Source: Thermohalobaculum sp965263335 (GTDB lineage: Bacteria > Pseudomonadota > Alphaproteobacteria > Rhodobacterales > Rhodobacteraceae). Taken from it: a DNA stretch of 64,000 nt. Below the pieces are notes generated by a model that had not been told where the DNA came from, did no database searches, and was given only the letters and a program-made list of their open reading frames with translations. The stretch covers positions 1,488,001 to 1,552,000 of the forward strand of contig CBDHHE010000001.1 in NCBI GenBank assembly GCA_965263335.1, written 5' to 3'. Shown here in pieces: positions 40,853 to 50,338 of the stretch. The position numbers and the translations under genes were made by a program. Positions within the stretch are counted from its first letter, which is position 1, and each line of letters begins with the position of its first letter.

Positions 40853-43165
40853 TTAAGTGAACTTGTTGTCACGAGGGAAGCCCCGTGGCGCCATTCGTCC
40901 AGCCGATGCGCGTTTGCCGATCCATTCGGTCAGATCGGTCTCGGTACGTGTGCGTCCGGCCGGATCCTGCCAGGACAACCCCTCCTCGATGGTGAAGCAA
41001 CGTGCATCCGACAACCCGCCATCCTTGTAGCGCTGCAGCCGAACCCCCTTGCCACGGGTCATCTCGGGAAGATCGGCAAGCGGGAAGACCAGCAGTTTGC
41101 GGTTCACACCCACCACCGCGACGTGATCGCCACCAACGGGTTGGCAAATGGTGGCCCGGACACCGTCGCGCACATTCAAAACCTGCTTTCCGGCACGGGT
41201 CTGCGCAATAATCTCGGCCTCGGGCACGACGAAGCCGTCTCCCGCAGCGGATGCCACCAGGCGACGCCCATCCGCACGATGAATGAAGAGCGCCACAAGA
41301 TCCGAGTCGTTCGGCAGATCGACCATCAGGCGGATGGGTTCTCCGGTGCCACGTCCTCCGGGCAATCGGTCCACGCCGAGCGTGTAGAAGCGCCCGTTCG
41401 AGGCGAAGGCGAGCAGCCGGTCTGTTGTCTCCGCATGGAACAGGAACCGCCCGCTGTCACCGTCCTTGTGCTTGAACTCACCGTCAAGCGGCAGATGCCC
41501 CTTCATCGCGCGGATCCAGCCCTGTGACGAGCAAACGACGGTAACCGGCTCACGCTCGACCGTTGCTTCGATCGATACGATTTCGACCTTTGGTGCATCC
41601 GCGAGCCCGGTGCGACGGGCACCGGTTGGATAGGGGTTGTGTTCCGCCCGCGCGCGCAGGATGTCGTTGGCAAGACGCAGCCCTCGGAGCGCTCGAGGTG
41701 GGCCGAATTTGTCCCTGATCTCGCGGATCTGATCGGCAATCTGTCCCCATTGCGTGGCTTCGTCGGCCAGCAGCTCCTGCAAGGTACCGCGCTCTGCGAT
41801 CAACGCGTCACGTTCCCGGCGAAGCTCCATTTCCTCGAGGCGGCGCAAGGCCCGCAACCGCATGTTCAAGACCGCCTCGGCCTGCACGTCTGTGAGGAAG
41901 ACGCCTCCGCCCCAGTCCTCGGCCATCAGGGCGGGTTTGACTTCGTCCTCCGTGCGAATGATCTCGATCACGCGATCCAGGTTGAGGAAGGCGATGATGT
42001 AGCCCCCGAGCACCTCAAGCCGATGCGCGATCTTTTCCAGCCGGTGATGCGTACGCCTCAAGAGCACGTCCCTGCGGTGATCCAGGAAGGCACGCAGGAC
42101 CTCACGCAGACCGCAGACCTGGGGCGTGCGCCCGTCGATCAGCACGTTCATGTTCAGCGGAAACCTGACTTCGAGATCCGAGTGCTTGAACAGGGTCTCC
42201 ATGAGGAGCTGCGGGTCGACCGCGCGGCTCTTCGGCTCGAGCACCAATCGGATGTCCTCCGCGGACTCGTCGCGCACATCGGCAAGGATTGGCACCCGCT
42301 TCAAGTTGATGAGATCGGCGATGCGCTCGACCAGCTTGGATTTCTGCACCTGATACGGGATCTCGGTGACGACGACGACATAGACGCCGCGGCCCTGCTC
42401 CTCGGTGTGCCAGGAGGCACGCAAGCGAAACCCACCCCGTCCGGTTCGATAGGCGTCGAGCACATTCTCGCGCGGCTCGACCATCACCCCGCCGGTCGGA
42501 AAATCGGGACCGGGGATCATGTCGACCAGCGTCTCGACCCGCGCATTGGGATGGAAGATCAGATGCTGCAGCGCTTCGCAGAGCTCACCCACATTGTGCG
42601 GCGGGATCGAGGTCGCCATGCCGACCGCAATGCCGGATGCTCCGTTCGCCAGCAGGTTGGGAAAGGCGGCGGGCAGAACCTCCGGCTCCTGCTCCTCACC
42701 GTCATATGTGGTTCTGAGGTCGACCGCGTCCTCGTCAAGCCCCTCCATGAGAGCGCTTGCGACCTCGGTCAGCTTCGCCTCGGTGTAACGCATGGCGGCA
42801 GCACCATCGCCATCGATGTTGCCGAAGTTGCCTTGTCCGTCGATGAGGGGATAGCGCAGCGAGAAATCCTGCGCCGCTCGCACCAAAGCATCGTAGACCG
42901 CCTGATCTCCGTGGGGATGGAACTTGCCGATCACATCACCGACGACGCGCGCCGATTTCTTATAGCCCTGCCCCGGATCGAGACGCAGCTGGCGCATCGC
43001 CCAGAGCAGCCGCCTGTGGACGGGCTTGAGGCCATCCCGAGCATCAGGCAGCGCACGGTGCATGATCGTAGAGAGCGCGTAGGTGAGGTAACGCTCGCCC
43101 AGGGCGCGGGCCAGAGGCTCAGCCACAACCCCCTGCATATCGTCGTCATCGAAGTGTTCGGTCAT
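40853..43165 (-). CDS. parC: DNA topoisomerase IV subunit A
   Basis: ParC decatenates chromosomes with ParE. The 770-residue protein has the winged-helix cleavage domain with catalytic Tyr127 in AAMRYTEAKL, the tower, the coiled-coil with ALRRLEEMELRRER, and a C-terminal beta-propeller of about 270 residues. The quinolone-region reads GKFHPHGDQAVYDAL, with Gln88 where E. coli has Ser80. Gln is common in alphaproteobacterial ParC, so this is probably natural. Length is normal. Minus strand, ending against the terminator at 40834. Confidence 0.95.
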   Translation of the reverse strand: MTEHFDDDDMQGVVAEPLARALGERYLTYALSTIMHRALPDARDGLKPVHRRLLWAMRQLRLDPGQGYKKSARVVGDVIGKFHPHGDQAVYDALVRAAQDFSLRYPLIDGQGNFGNIDGDGAAAMRYTEAKLTEVASALMEGLDEDAVDLRTTYDGEEQEPEVLPAAFPNLLANGASGIAVGMATSIPPHNVGELCEALQHLIFHPNARVETLVDMIPGPDFPTGGVMVEPRENVLDAYRTGRGGFRLRASWHTEEQGRGVYVVVVTEIPYQVQKSKLVERIADLINLKRVPILADVRDESAEDIRLVLEPKSRAVDPQLLMETLFKHSDLEVRFPLNMNVLIDGRTPQVCGLREVLRAFLDHRRDVLLRRTHHRLEKIAHRLEVLGGYIIAFLNLDRVIEIIRTEDEVKPALMAEDWGGGVFLTDVQAEAVLNMRLRALRRLEEMELRRERDALIAERGTLQELLADEATQWGQIADQIREIRDKFGPPRALRGLRLANDILRARAEHNPYPTGARRTGLADAPKVEIVSIEATVEREPVTVVCSSQGWIRAMKGHLPLDGEFKHKDGDSGRFLFHAETTDRLLAFASNGRFYTLGVDRLPGGRGTGEPIRLMVDLPNDSDLVALFIHRADGRRLVASAAGDGFVVPEAEIIAQTRAGKQVLNVRDGVRATICQPVGGDHVAVVGVNRKLLVFPLADLPEMTRGKGVRLQRYKDGGLSDARCFTIEEGLSWQDPAGRTRTETDLTEWIGKRASAGRMAPRGFPRDNKFT

Positions 43166-43232
43166 AGATGTGGTGTATCAGAGCACCACAATTCGGTCCA
43201 GCTCTGGCGTTGCTCCGAAAGGCGTCAAAATG

Positions 43233-43607
43233 CTACGGGAGCGGGCGCGGCTTTCCGGCATCGTCTATCGCGACGAAGGTGAAGGCAGCCTCGGTGACCC
43301 GAAGATGATGGTCGCCGATCAGACGACGTGCCCAGACTTCGATCGATATGCCCATCGACGTGCGTCCCTCGCGGATCATGCTGGAGTGGATCGACACAAC
43401 GTCCCCGATCTTGACGGGTTTGAGGAACTGCATCGCATCGACCGCGACCGTCGCCACGCGTCCTTGCGCCCGCCGGCGCGCCAGGACCGAGGCGCCGAGA
43501 TCCATCTGCGCCATAAGCCAGCCACCAAAGATATCGCCATTGCCGTTGGCGTCCGCAGGCATCGCGATAGTCTGGAGCGTGATCTCTCCGGTTGGTTCGG
43601 CTGACAT
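43233..43607 (-). CDS. acyl-CoA thioesterase, hotdog fold (YciA-like)
   Basis: The 124-residue protein has the hotdog signature ADANGNGDIFGGWLMAQMD (about 18-36), where the catalytic Asp lies, and VAVDAMQFLKPVKIGD (about 53-68). It should hydrolyse medium or long acyl-CoA. It begins 67 bases upstream (genomically right) of parC on the same strand and is followed on the left by it. Confidence 0.9.
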   Translation of the reverse strand: MSAEPTGEITLQTIAMPADANGNGDIFGGWLMAQMDLGASVLARRRAQGRVATVAVDAMQFLKPVKIGDVVSIHSSMIREGRTSMGISIEVWARRLIGDHHLRVTEAAFTFVAIDDAGKPRPLP

Positions 43608-43673
43608 GGCACCTGAGCGGTTGGGCGAGACACCGCACCGTAGCAGCGCAGCCAGGCCCAGACCAGCGGTCTG

Positions 43674-44081
43674 TTAGCCGTTCATGCCGACAGCGCGCAC
43701 GAGCCAGACCCCTGCTGTTGCGGAGAGCGCTGTGAGCACAGCCCCCCAGGTCACGTCCGCGGCTGTCATCGTCCAGCTCCACCCTCGGATGGTCGCGAGA
43801 TTGGTGAACTCGTAGGTCCCGTAGGCGAGCGCGCCAAGGATTGCTCCGTCGATCGCCACGCTGCCGAGACGCACATCATCACGCAGCGCCGGCACTGAGA
43901 TGAAGTAGAGAATGCCCGCGACGTAGAGGGCGTAGAAGCCCCCCGCCACGTCGAGCCGCGGCTCTTCGAGCATGATGTCGCCGATGTTCTTTTCGAAGAG
44001 CGGATAGGCAACCGCCTTCAACCAGACCACGTCGACCGCAAGAAAAACCACAAGGGTGGCCACATAGAGTATCGCAATCAT
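43674..44081 (-). CDS. DUF2177 family small membrane protein
   Basis: From ATG 44081 the 135-residue protein has about four membrane helices and the DUF2177 features FLAVDVVWLKAVAYPLFEKNIG and GAILGALAYGTYEFTNLATI...WSWTMTAADVTWG. Function unknown. Its start region faces the divergent DUF6614-like gene across 140 bases. Confidence 0.87.
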   Translation of the reverse strand: MIAILYVATLVVFLAVDVVWLKAVAYPLFEKNIGDIMLEEPRLDVAGGFYALYVAGILYFISVPALRDDVRLGSVAIDGAILGALAYGTYEFTNLATIRGWSWTMTAADVTWGAVLTALSATAGVWLVRAVGMNG

Positions 44082-44221
44082 TGTCACAGGCACCCCTTTG
44101 CTTCGTCGCACTCAAACTGTCGCGGTCCGGTGCAAAGTCAACAGATGCGGCTTCACCTGTCGTGGTTAGCAAATTGCAAAGGAGTTCGCGCTCACTATAC
44201 GGCAAACCGTCGGAGTGCCCC

Positions 44222-44572
44222 ATGAACCTCTATCACGTTTTCATCGATCTCAAAGACGACGCGAAGGCATTGCAGTTCGCGAAGCAGCTGGAGGAATGGC
44301 TGGGTTATCTTTCAGCAAAGGGCGTCATCGGCGAGTGGAGGCTGCTGCGGCGCAAGCTCAATCTCGCAAGCACCGATCATGGCGATTTTCTGCTCGAGAT
44401 CGAGTTTGAAGACCTGGCACATCTGGACCGGGCCTTCCGGCAAGTGGGCAGCGACTCCGAAAGCGTCGAGCGGCTCTACTATCCGGTCAACTCGATGATC
44501 GCCCGAGTCCGTGTGGGGTTGTATCGACCGTTCCCCGATCCCGAGCGGGCCGAACGGATGGCCATTCTCTGA
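44222..44572 (+). CDS. DUF6614-like hypothetical protein
   Basis: The 116-residue soluble protein begins MNLYHVFIDLKDDAKALQFA and ends FPDPERAERMAIL, with an alpha/beta ferredoxin-like pattern. It resembles an uncharacterised Rhodobacterales family (annotated DUF6614). No catalytic motif is evident. Divergent from DUF2177; convergent with the TauD gene, four bases away. Confidence 0.75.
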   Translation: MNLYHVFIDLKDDAKALQFAKQLEEWLGYLSAKGVIGEWRLLRRKLNLASTDHGDFLLEIEFEDLAHLDRAFRQVGSDSESVERLYYPVNSMIARVRVGLYRPFPDPERAERMAIL

Positions 44573-44575
44573 TCG

Positions 44576-45415
44576 TCAGGCGGCCGCCGCAGCATCCAGC
44601 ATGACACCCTCGACGGTCACGCGATGCATCAGACGCCGGTGCCCCTGATAGTCGTTGATGGCCTTGTGCCAGGTCGCGCGATTGTCCCAGACCACCACCG
44701 AGCCCGGGGCATACCGCACCCGGCACGTGTTCTCCGGGCTACTGGCATGGGCGTAGAGATACTCAAGCAGCGGCGTACTTTCCTCCACCGTCCACCCCTC
44801 GATCTTCGTGGTGAAGTCCGGATTGACGTAAAGCGCCTTTCGTCCCGAGAGGGGATGACGGATCACAACGGGATGCAACGCGTCCTGATTTGCGAGCTCA
44901 GCATTTCCGATCCGCCCGTCACGTGACGTCTCGGCATCAGCGACCACCGCACCGAATGCGTGCCGCGACGAGTGCCAGGCTGACAGCGAGCACAACGTGG
45001 TCTTCAACCCGTCAGACAAGCTCTCGAAGGCCGCATACATCGAGGCGAAGACCGTATCGCCGCCAACCTCCGGCGTCTCGATACAGTGCAGAATCGAACA
45101 CATTGCAGGCGCATCGTCATAGGAATGATCGGTGTGCCATCTCTCGCCGATCGCCTTGGTTTGATCGGCCTCCTTCAGCACCATCGCAACCCTGGGGTGG
45201 CCAGGCACCTTTGCGAAGAACCGGTTCACGTTGATCGGTCCGAAGCGTTCGGCGAAGGCAAGATGATCTTCCGGCGTGAGCGCCTGGTCTCGGATCACGA
45301 CAACGCTGTACTTGCAGAACGCTTCGAAGACGCGTTCAAACTGCGTCGGCTCGCGCAGGTCCGCACCCACGATCTCAGCGCCGAGCGTGCCTGTGAGCGG
45401 TCGGATCTCCATCAT
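44576..45415 (-). CDS. TauD/TfdA family 2-oxoglutarate dioxygenase
   Basis: The 279-residue protein has the Fe(II) triad: HTD in ERWHTDHSYDD (His and Asp near residues 92-95), a distal His in WDNRATWHKA (about 252-261), and the 2OG-binding Arg in HRRLMHRVTVEG. Typical TauD-family enzymes attack taurine, aryloxyacids or sulfonates. No linked transporter is present. The substrate is unknown. Confidence 0.92.
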   Translation of the reverse strand: MMEIRPLTGTLGAEIVGADLREPTQFERVFEAFCKYSVVVIRDQALTPEDHLAFAERFGPINVNRFFAKVPGHPRVAMVLKEADQTKAIGERWHTDHSYDDAPAMCSILHCIETPEVGGDTVFASMYAAFESLSDGLKTTLCSLSAWHSSRHAFGAVVADAETSRDGRIGNAELANQDALHPVVIRHPLSGRKALYVNPDFTTKIEGWTVEESTPLLEYLYAHASSPENTCRVRYAPGSVVVWDNRATWHKAINDYQGHRRLMHRVTVEGVMLDAAAAA

Positions 45416-45468
45416 GCCTGCCTCCCTGCCAGCCGCACTACACCGGGAGGATCACGCCATCGGCCGCA

Positions 45469-45912
45469 TCAGTCAACGCGGGCGGGCACACCATACTCGA
45501 CAAAGGCCTCTTCGAGGTCCTGAAGTTCTTCGCAACCCGCAGGACAAACTTCGCGCAGGCGCACGAGCAACGCCCGCGCAGCAATCGGATCTCCCGTCTG
45601 CAGCTCAAGCTCGCCCATGTACTCAAGCGCCCCCTTGTGACGGGGATCAATTCGCAGCGCGCGGGTGTAGTGGTCGCGCGACTCCGCGAACTGCCCCATC
45701 TTGCGGTAGGCATAGCCCATCAGGTTGAGCACATCTGCCTCGAACGTCTCATCTTTGACCAGCGGGGTGAGCGCCTCGAGAGCCTGGGCCGCCTGCCCTG
45801 CCTCGATCTGCTCCTTGATTTCGGAGAGTTGATCCTTCGGCACAGCTTCCGGATATGCGCCAAACGCTGCACCGGCATGAAGCATCACAGCGAATGCGAG
45901 CCAACGTGTCAT
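45469..45912 (-). CDS. secreted tetratricopeptide-repeat protein
   Basis: From ATG 45912, with an AGGAGG site, the 147-residue protein has a signal peptide (about 1-18) and at least two TPR units (DVLNLMGYAYRKMGQFAESRDHYTRALRIDP, ALEYMGELELQTGD). Two Cys near the C-terminus (VCPAGC) may form a disulfide. It is expected to be periplasmic. It follows a hypothetical periplasmic gene and may belong to the amidinotransferase unit. Confidence 0.85.
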   Translation of the reverse strand: MTRWLAFAVMLHAGAAFGAYPEAVPKDQLSEIKEQIEAGQAAQALEALTPLVKDETFEADVLNLMGYAYRKMGQFAESRDHYTRALRIDPRHKGALEYMGELELQTGDPIAARALLVRLREVCPAGCEELQDLEEAFVEYGVPARVD

Positions 45913-45962
45913 GAAAACCTCCTGCCTTTTGAATCTGTCACCCACTATAGGCATCGAGTGTG

Positions 45963-46337
45963 TCATTCGTTCCGGCACGTGCCGCGGGTCATCAACGCCT
46001 TACCTTTGCGATAGATGCGTTGACTGAACCGGCCATCCGCGGTGAGCCTGATCCAATCCTTGCCGTGCCGTAAGACCAGAGCGCTGTCGCCTTTCTCGTT
46101 GGGTAGAAAATTGTCGGCAAGGTTCACCGTCCAGCGTGTTGCGTCATCGAAGACAACCTGCTTCCGGTCGAGCGTGAATGCCAAGGTATCCAGCTTGGAG
46201 CGTCCTGCGCATCCAATATGGATGTTCTCGCAGAAGAACGGCTCGGCAGGACTGCAACGGATGCGCGCGTCTGTCGCCTCAGCAACGGCAGCGCCCGCAA
46301 ATAAACCCATCACTGCTGCGGGAAGTAGTCCGCGCAT
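45963..46337 (-). CDS. hypothetical periplasmic protein
   Basis: The 124-residue protein has a signal peptide (LLPAAVMGLFAGAAVAEA, about 4-21) and four Cys, with a CSPAEPFFCENIHIGC pattern. The start at 46337 overlaps the amidinotransferase end by 28 bases; an in-frame ATG at 46310 exactly overlaps its TGA (TGATG) but would cut into the signal. No family is recognised. Confidence 0.68.
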   Translation of the reverse strand: MRGLLPAAVMGLFAGAAVAEATDARIRCSPAEPFFCENIHIGCAGRSKLDTLAFTLDRKQVVFDDATRWTVNLADNFLPNEKGDSALVLRHGKDWIRLTADGRFSQRIYRKGKALMTRGTCRNE

Positions 46338-47431
46338 CCGCCTTCCCGGTGAACATCGGCGGTACAGCAATGCAGGCCTCCTCCGAAGGCATATGCGTCG
46401 CGCAATTCGACGGGGATCACTTCCTGGCCGAGCTTGTCGAGTTGTTCCATCTGATAAACCTCGGAGGCCTCGACGCACACGGTCTTCGGGTCGAGCACAA
46501 GCACGTTCATGCTGAGCCAGACCGATGAGTAGCAAAGCGGCGGCGGCTGATTGTGCGCCGGGCTGGCGGCGTCGATGATCTCCCACCCGTTCTTCTCGAA
46601 GAGCGCCCGCTGATCATCGGGCAGCCGGCGCTGCGGATTGTTCAGGATCAGACCCGGGCGGATCGGCGTGAAGGTGGCATCGATATGGATCGGATACGGG
46701 TCGCCCGGAAAGTTTACCGCGTGCACCCGGTGATCAGGAAAGTGACGCCTGATCCACTCTATGCCCTTCAAATTCGTGGTGAATCCGTGCTGCACAACCA
46801 GGTCCCTGCCGAACCGGAGCACATCCGCAGCATCGAACAACGGTTCCACCTCGGTGGTCACAAAGTACTTGTCAGCGGTCCATTCCAGGCGCTTTTCGAC
46901 GCCGATTTTCTCAGAGAGATAGTCGGGCCGGTAGTCGGCATCCGTCAGACGCGGCTTGGGTGCAGTTTCGTGGCGGAAGTTGGGATCCTCGTCGAAATAG
47001 CGCTGCATCAGCGGGCGGTAGCAGAGATACTCGAACCACCGGCAACGATAGGACATGGTCGCCTCGAGGATTTCGTTGCCGACTGTCAGCAGCACATCGC
47101 GTGGCGGCATGCAGCCGAACTGGCTGTCGGTGTGGAAATCCGGCGTGGTGGCGGGCTGGGCAAAGTCGACCGGCGTGGGCCGGTCGACCACCACCCCGCG
47201 TTTGCGGAGCAGATCGGCGAAGCCATCCAACAGCTCGTTGGCCCGGTCGATCGTCTCCTGCGGGCGCATCCCCCAATGACCGCGCATGTCGGAGTCCTCG
47301 GGAACCTTCGCTTCGAGAGCAGGCTCCGGCGGCGGGATATGGCAGCCATCCGCACGTCCCACGATCACATGACGGAGCGGATCCCACTCGTTCCACGAAT
47401 TGACGACGGTCGGAGAGGCGGGGTCAGACAT
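46310..47431 (-). CDS. glycine amidinotransferase (AGAT)-like amidinotransferase
   Basis: AGAT moves the amidino group of arginine to glycine, yielding ornithine and guanidinoacetate. The 373-residue protein closely follows the animal enzyme in pattern: FDAADVLRFGRDLVVQ (about 199-214), NFPGDPYPIHIDATF (His249, about 240-254), WLSMNVLVLD (about 305-314) and GGGLHCCTADV (Cys355, about 350-360). These match the catalytic Asp-His-Cys arrangement of GATM. Acceptor amine may not be glycine. It lies 36 bases downstream of argE on the same strand. Confidence 0.9.
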   Translation of the reverse strand: MSDPASPTVVNSWNEWDPLRHVIVGRADGCHIPPPEPALEAKVPEDSDMRGHWGMRPQETIDRANELLDGFADLLRKRGVVVDRPTPVDFAQPATTPDFHTDSQFGCMPPRDVLLTVGNEILEATMSYRCRWFEYLCYRPLMQRYFDEDPNFRHETAPKPRLTDADYRPDYLSEKIGVEKRLEWTADKYFVTTEVEPLFDAADVLRFGRDLVVQHGFTTNLKGIEWIRRHFPDHRVHAVNFPGDPYPIHIDATFTPIRPGLILNNPQRRLPDDQRALFEKNGWEIIDAASPAHNQPPPLCYSSVWLSMNVLVLDPKTVCVEASEVYQMEQLDKLGQEVIPVELRDAYAFGGGLHCCTADVHREGGCADYFPQQ

Positions 47432-47467
47432 GAGGTGTGTCCGTTCAGAGATGGAGGAGCTTCTGGA

Positions 47468-48631
47468 TCAGGCCGCGAGATGGTCGATCAGACGGTCCAT
47501 AAAGCGCTCCCCCGCACGGAGCTGGCTCATCTCGATGTATTCGTCGGGTTGGTGCGCCTGTTCGATGTTGCCGGGCCCGCAGATACAGGCCGAGTAGCCA
47601 CCGCTTTGGAACAAGCCTGCCTCGGTGCCATAGGAGACCACATGCTGCCCGTTGTCGCCCGTGAGCAGGCGGCAGATGCGTTCGGCTTCACCGTCCACCT
47701 CGGGCCGGCACCCGGGCACGTCCGAGCCCAGACGGACCTCGATCGATGCTTCCGGCCGGATGGCCTGTATCTCGGCCTGGAGCCGGGCCACCTCTGCGCG
47801 ATAACGCTCTAGCCAATCGGTGGAACGCTCACCCGGCACTGTCCGGATATCGGTGCGGAATCGGCAGTCCTTGGACGTGATGTTGGTTGCCGTGCCGCCT
47901 TTGATGACGCCGACATGCAAGGTGGTGTAGGGCGGATCGAAAGGGCTGTCACCAGCCGCCTCTGCGGCTTCGCGATTTGCCGTCATCTGGTCTTCCAGCC
48001 AGGTGATCAGCCGGGCTGCGGTCATGATCGCCGAGACGCCCGTGTGCAGAATGCTCGAGTGAACCTCGAACCCGCGCACATGGGTCTCGAGCATAAGCCC
48101 GCCCTTGTGCCCCGTGACAACCTGCATCTCCGAGGGCTCTCCCACGATCACAGCGCTTGCGGGCGGCAGGTTGGCGCTCATTTCGGGCACCAGGCGCATG
48201 GCGCCCTCCATGCCGCGTTCCTCGTCATAGGTCAGTGCAATCTGGATCGGTCGCTTCAGGCCGGCCTTCAGCGCACGGGGAACGGCGGCAAGTGCCAAGG
48301 CATCGAAGCCTTTCATGTCGCACGCGCCGCGCCCGTAAAGCCGGTTGTCCCGTTCGACCAGGGTGAACGGATCCGTCGACCATTCCTGCCCGTCGACGGG
48401 GACCACGTCCGTATGACCAGAAAGCACGACACCACCGGCCTCGGCAGGTCCGACAAGCGCGTAGAGATTCGCCCTCTCGCCGTCATCGCTCGTGGTGATC
48501 GTGCTCTCGACGCCGTGACCGGCGAGGTAGTCGCGGACAAACTCAACCAGCGGCAAGTTGGTGTCGCGGGAAACGGTGGGGAACGCGACAAGTCGCGCCA
48601 ACATCTCTTCGGCGGAATATTCCTGGGGCAT
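47468..48631 (-). CDS. argE: acetylornithine deacetylase (ArgE-type M20 peptidase)
   Basis: The family hydrolyses N-acetylornithine to ornithine. From ATG 48631 the 387-residue protein has the M20 zinc motifs: LSGHTDVVPVDG (about 67-78), YGRGACDMKGF (about 94-104, bridging Asp), TYDEERGMEGAM (about 123-134, catalytic Glu pair) and a C-terminal HQPDEYIEMSQL (last His ligand). It precedes the amidinotransferase, which releases ornithine; a shared pathway is possible. A related acyl-amino acid deacylase function cannot be excluded. Confidence 0.88.
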   Translation of the reverse strand: MPQEYSAEEMLARLVAFPTVSRDTNLPLVEFVRDYLAGHGVESTITTSDDGERANLYALVGPAEAGGVVLSGHTDVVPVDGQEWSTDPFTLVERDNRLYGRGACDMKGFDALALAAVPRALKAGLKRPIQIALTYDEERGMEGAMRLVPEMSANLPPASAVIVGEPSEMQVVTGHKGGLMLETHVRGFEVHSSILHTGVSAIMTAARLITWLEDQMTANREAAEAAGDSPFDPPYTTLHVGVIKGGTATNITSKDCRFRTDIRTVPGERSTDWLERYRAEVARLQAEIQAIRPEASIEVRLGSDVPGCRPEVDGEAERICRLLTGDNGQHVVSYGTEAGLFQSGGYSACICGPGNIEQAHQPDEYIEMSQLRAGERFMDRLIDHLAA

Positions 48632-48745
48632 TGGATGCTTTCGGCTCTGCGTTTTCCCGACAATTGCGGCAAAGCCCCGTCCGGTCAAGAACGGCTGCAA
48701 TCGCGCCCCGGAGGGCGCGATCCTGATCAGCATGTCGCTGAGCCA

Positions 48746-50338
48746 TCAGCAGCTGGGAGATGCCGACACCTGGATGCTGCTGCGCAACATCATCGCATTG
48801 TTCCAGCGATCGGCATCACTGCGCCAAAGGCTCTGGCCCGTGTCGGGATCGTACGGCACTGCGCGAACGAACACCCGCAGGGTCTCGCCCGCCGGTGCGT
48901 TCGCCGGAAGCCGGAACACCTGACCGATTGTCGCGCTCCTGCCCGCATCGAGCATGAACTCGCGAACATCGTCGGAGCGCTGGTCCTGACCGTCAAAGGC
49001 GTTGAGACCGGTATCGCGCGAGAACCACATCTCGGCCTTCACGAGCGCATCGCGAAACATCGAGTTGTTGTTCAGAGTGTAGCGCGCCTGGACCTGTGCA
49101 CCAGGACACACCGTACTGGTGACCGGCGGGAAGGCGGACCCGCTCGTCCTGGCAACACCGCACAACACGGAACCCAGCTCGCGGTCGGCCCAGTTGTCGC
49201 TTCGACTTGAGACCCGGCAGTTCTCGCGCTGCATCGCGTTGTCAGGCGTACACTGGTTGAGAGCGATGCGCGCCTGTGCGGTTTCCTCCTCGAGGGCTTC
49301 GAGCTGCTCGCGGATGACATCGCCTCCCACGCCCTGCAGCTTGTCGACAACCGCTGCGATCTCAGCCTCGGCCGTCTCGGCACGGGCAAGCGCTGCCACT
49401 TCATCCTGACAGAAGTACGGATCATCCTTGGGGCGGTACCAGCTGTTGGTAACCGAGACATCGAGATGGGTGCGGACATTGCTGGTGCCGTAGAGCGCGA
49501 GCACACCCGCCATGTCATCAGGCAACAGTTGTGTTCGCAGCACGTTGTCCTCGCCCCGGAACCAGGTGGCGAATGCCTGACCCATGATGGCGTAATCGTC
49601 ATCCGGGTGACCCAGTCCGACAGCATGACCCATCTCATGTGTCAGAATGCCGAGAAAAGTGCGCGAGTTGACGTTGCCGGTCGCACCGTCCGGCTTGGGA
49701 ATCGCCGGCTGTGCAGCGGTCACGAAGCTTCGCGGAGAGACATCCGCGGTGTCCGGCGGACCGAAGACCCAGTGATACGGATAAGAGATGTCGTCGTCTG
49801 TCGTTTCTGTCCCGCGGTCGTCCACATAGGATTTGCGAAAGCGGATGTGCGCCCTGACGCGCTCGCAGGCATCGTTCGCCGCGTTGAAGCCGGTGGCGGA
49901 GGCTTCTGGAGGCCCCGACGCATCGGTGAAGCCGATCACGATGGTCTGGTCCCCGAAGTCATCGTTCGATGGGCTTTCGAGGTTCCGGTCCCCGGTGATG
50001 CCTTGATCAAACTCGAGTACCAGGCCGCTTCCAGGTATCGCATTGAAGAGATCGACCACCGCGCGGATATCTGCGTCGATGCGGGTCAGGTCCGCCAAGG
50101 TCTGCGGCGTGCCGCGGACATCGAGGTAGTCGAAGTAGCTGTCGGCCAGCAGCTTCACCTTGATCGGCTGGGAGATATCCCACGCCCTTCCTGGATTGCA
50201 GTCGTCTTCGGAGTAGAGCTTGTAGGCCTCCGCGGGGCCGGAGCTGGCCAGGTAACATCCGGTGCAAACCGTCAGGGCCGCCAGCGATGACAACGCGGTT
50301 CGGATGCGACAACGCATCCCGAGCTCGAGAAGAGCCAT
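48746..50338 (-). CDS. secreted matrixin-like (M10) zinc metalloprotease
   Basis: The 530-residue protein starts with a signal peptide (about residues 8-36) and has HEMGHAVGLGHPDDDYAIMG (about 238-257), i.e. HExxHxxGxxH plus a Met-turn, as in matrixins. A region of coiled-coil-like residues (about 325-370) and a C-terminal beta-domain with six or more Cys follow. A GGAG site lies eight bases before the ATG. It is expected to be exported and to degrade proteins outside the cell or bind peptides. No inhibitor gene is seen nearby. Confidence 0.86.
   Translation of the reverse strand: MALLELGMRCRIRTALSSLAALTVCTGCYLASSGPAEAYKLYSEDDCNPGRAWDISQPIKVKLLADSYFDYLDVRGTPQTLADLTRIDADIRAVVDLFNAIPGSGLVLEFDQGITGDRNLESPSNDDFGDQTIVIGFTDASGPPEASATGFNAANDACERVRAHIRFRKSYVDDRGTETTDDDISYPYHWVFGPPDTADVSPRSFVTAAQPAIPKPDGATGNVNSRTFLGILTHEMGHAVGLGHPDDDYAIMGQAFATWFRGEDNVLRTQLLPDDMAGVLALYGTSNVRTHLDVSVTNSWYRPKDDPYFCQDEVAALARAETAEAEIAAVVDKLQGVGGDVIREQLEALEEETAQARIALNQCTPDNAMQRENCRVSSRSDNWADRELGSVLCGVARTSGSAFPPVTSTVCPGAQVQARYTLNNNSMFRDALVKAEMWFSRDTGLNAFDGQDQRSDDVREFMLDAGRSATIGQVFRLPANAPAGETLRVFVRAVPYDPDTGQSLWRSDADRWNNAMMLRSSIQVSASPSC

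Noticed and set aside
41639..43282. Plus-strand frame of 547 codons opposite parC.
   Set aside because: Antisense of the ParC coding region; no domain or start signal.
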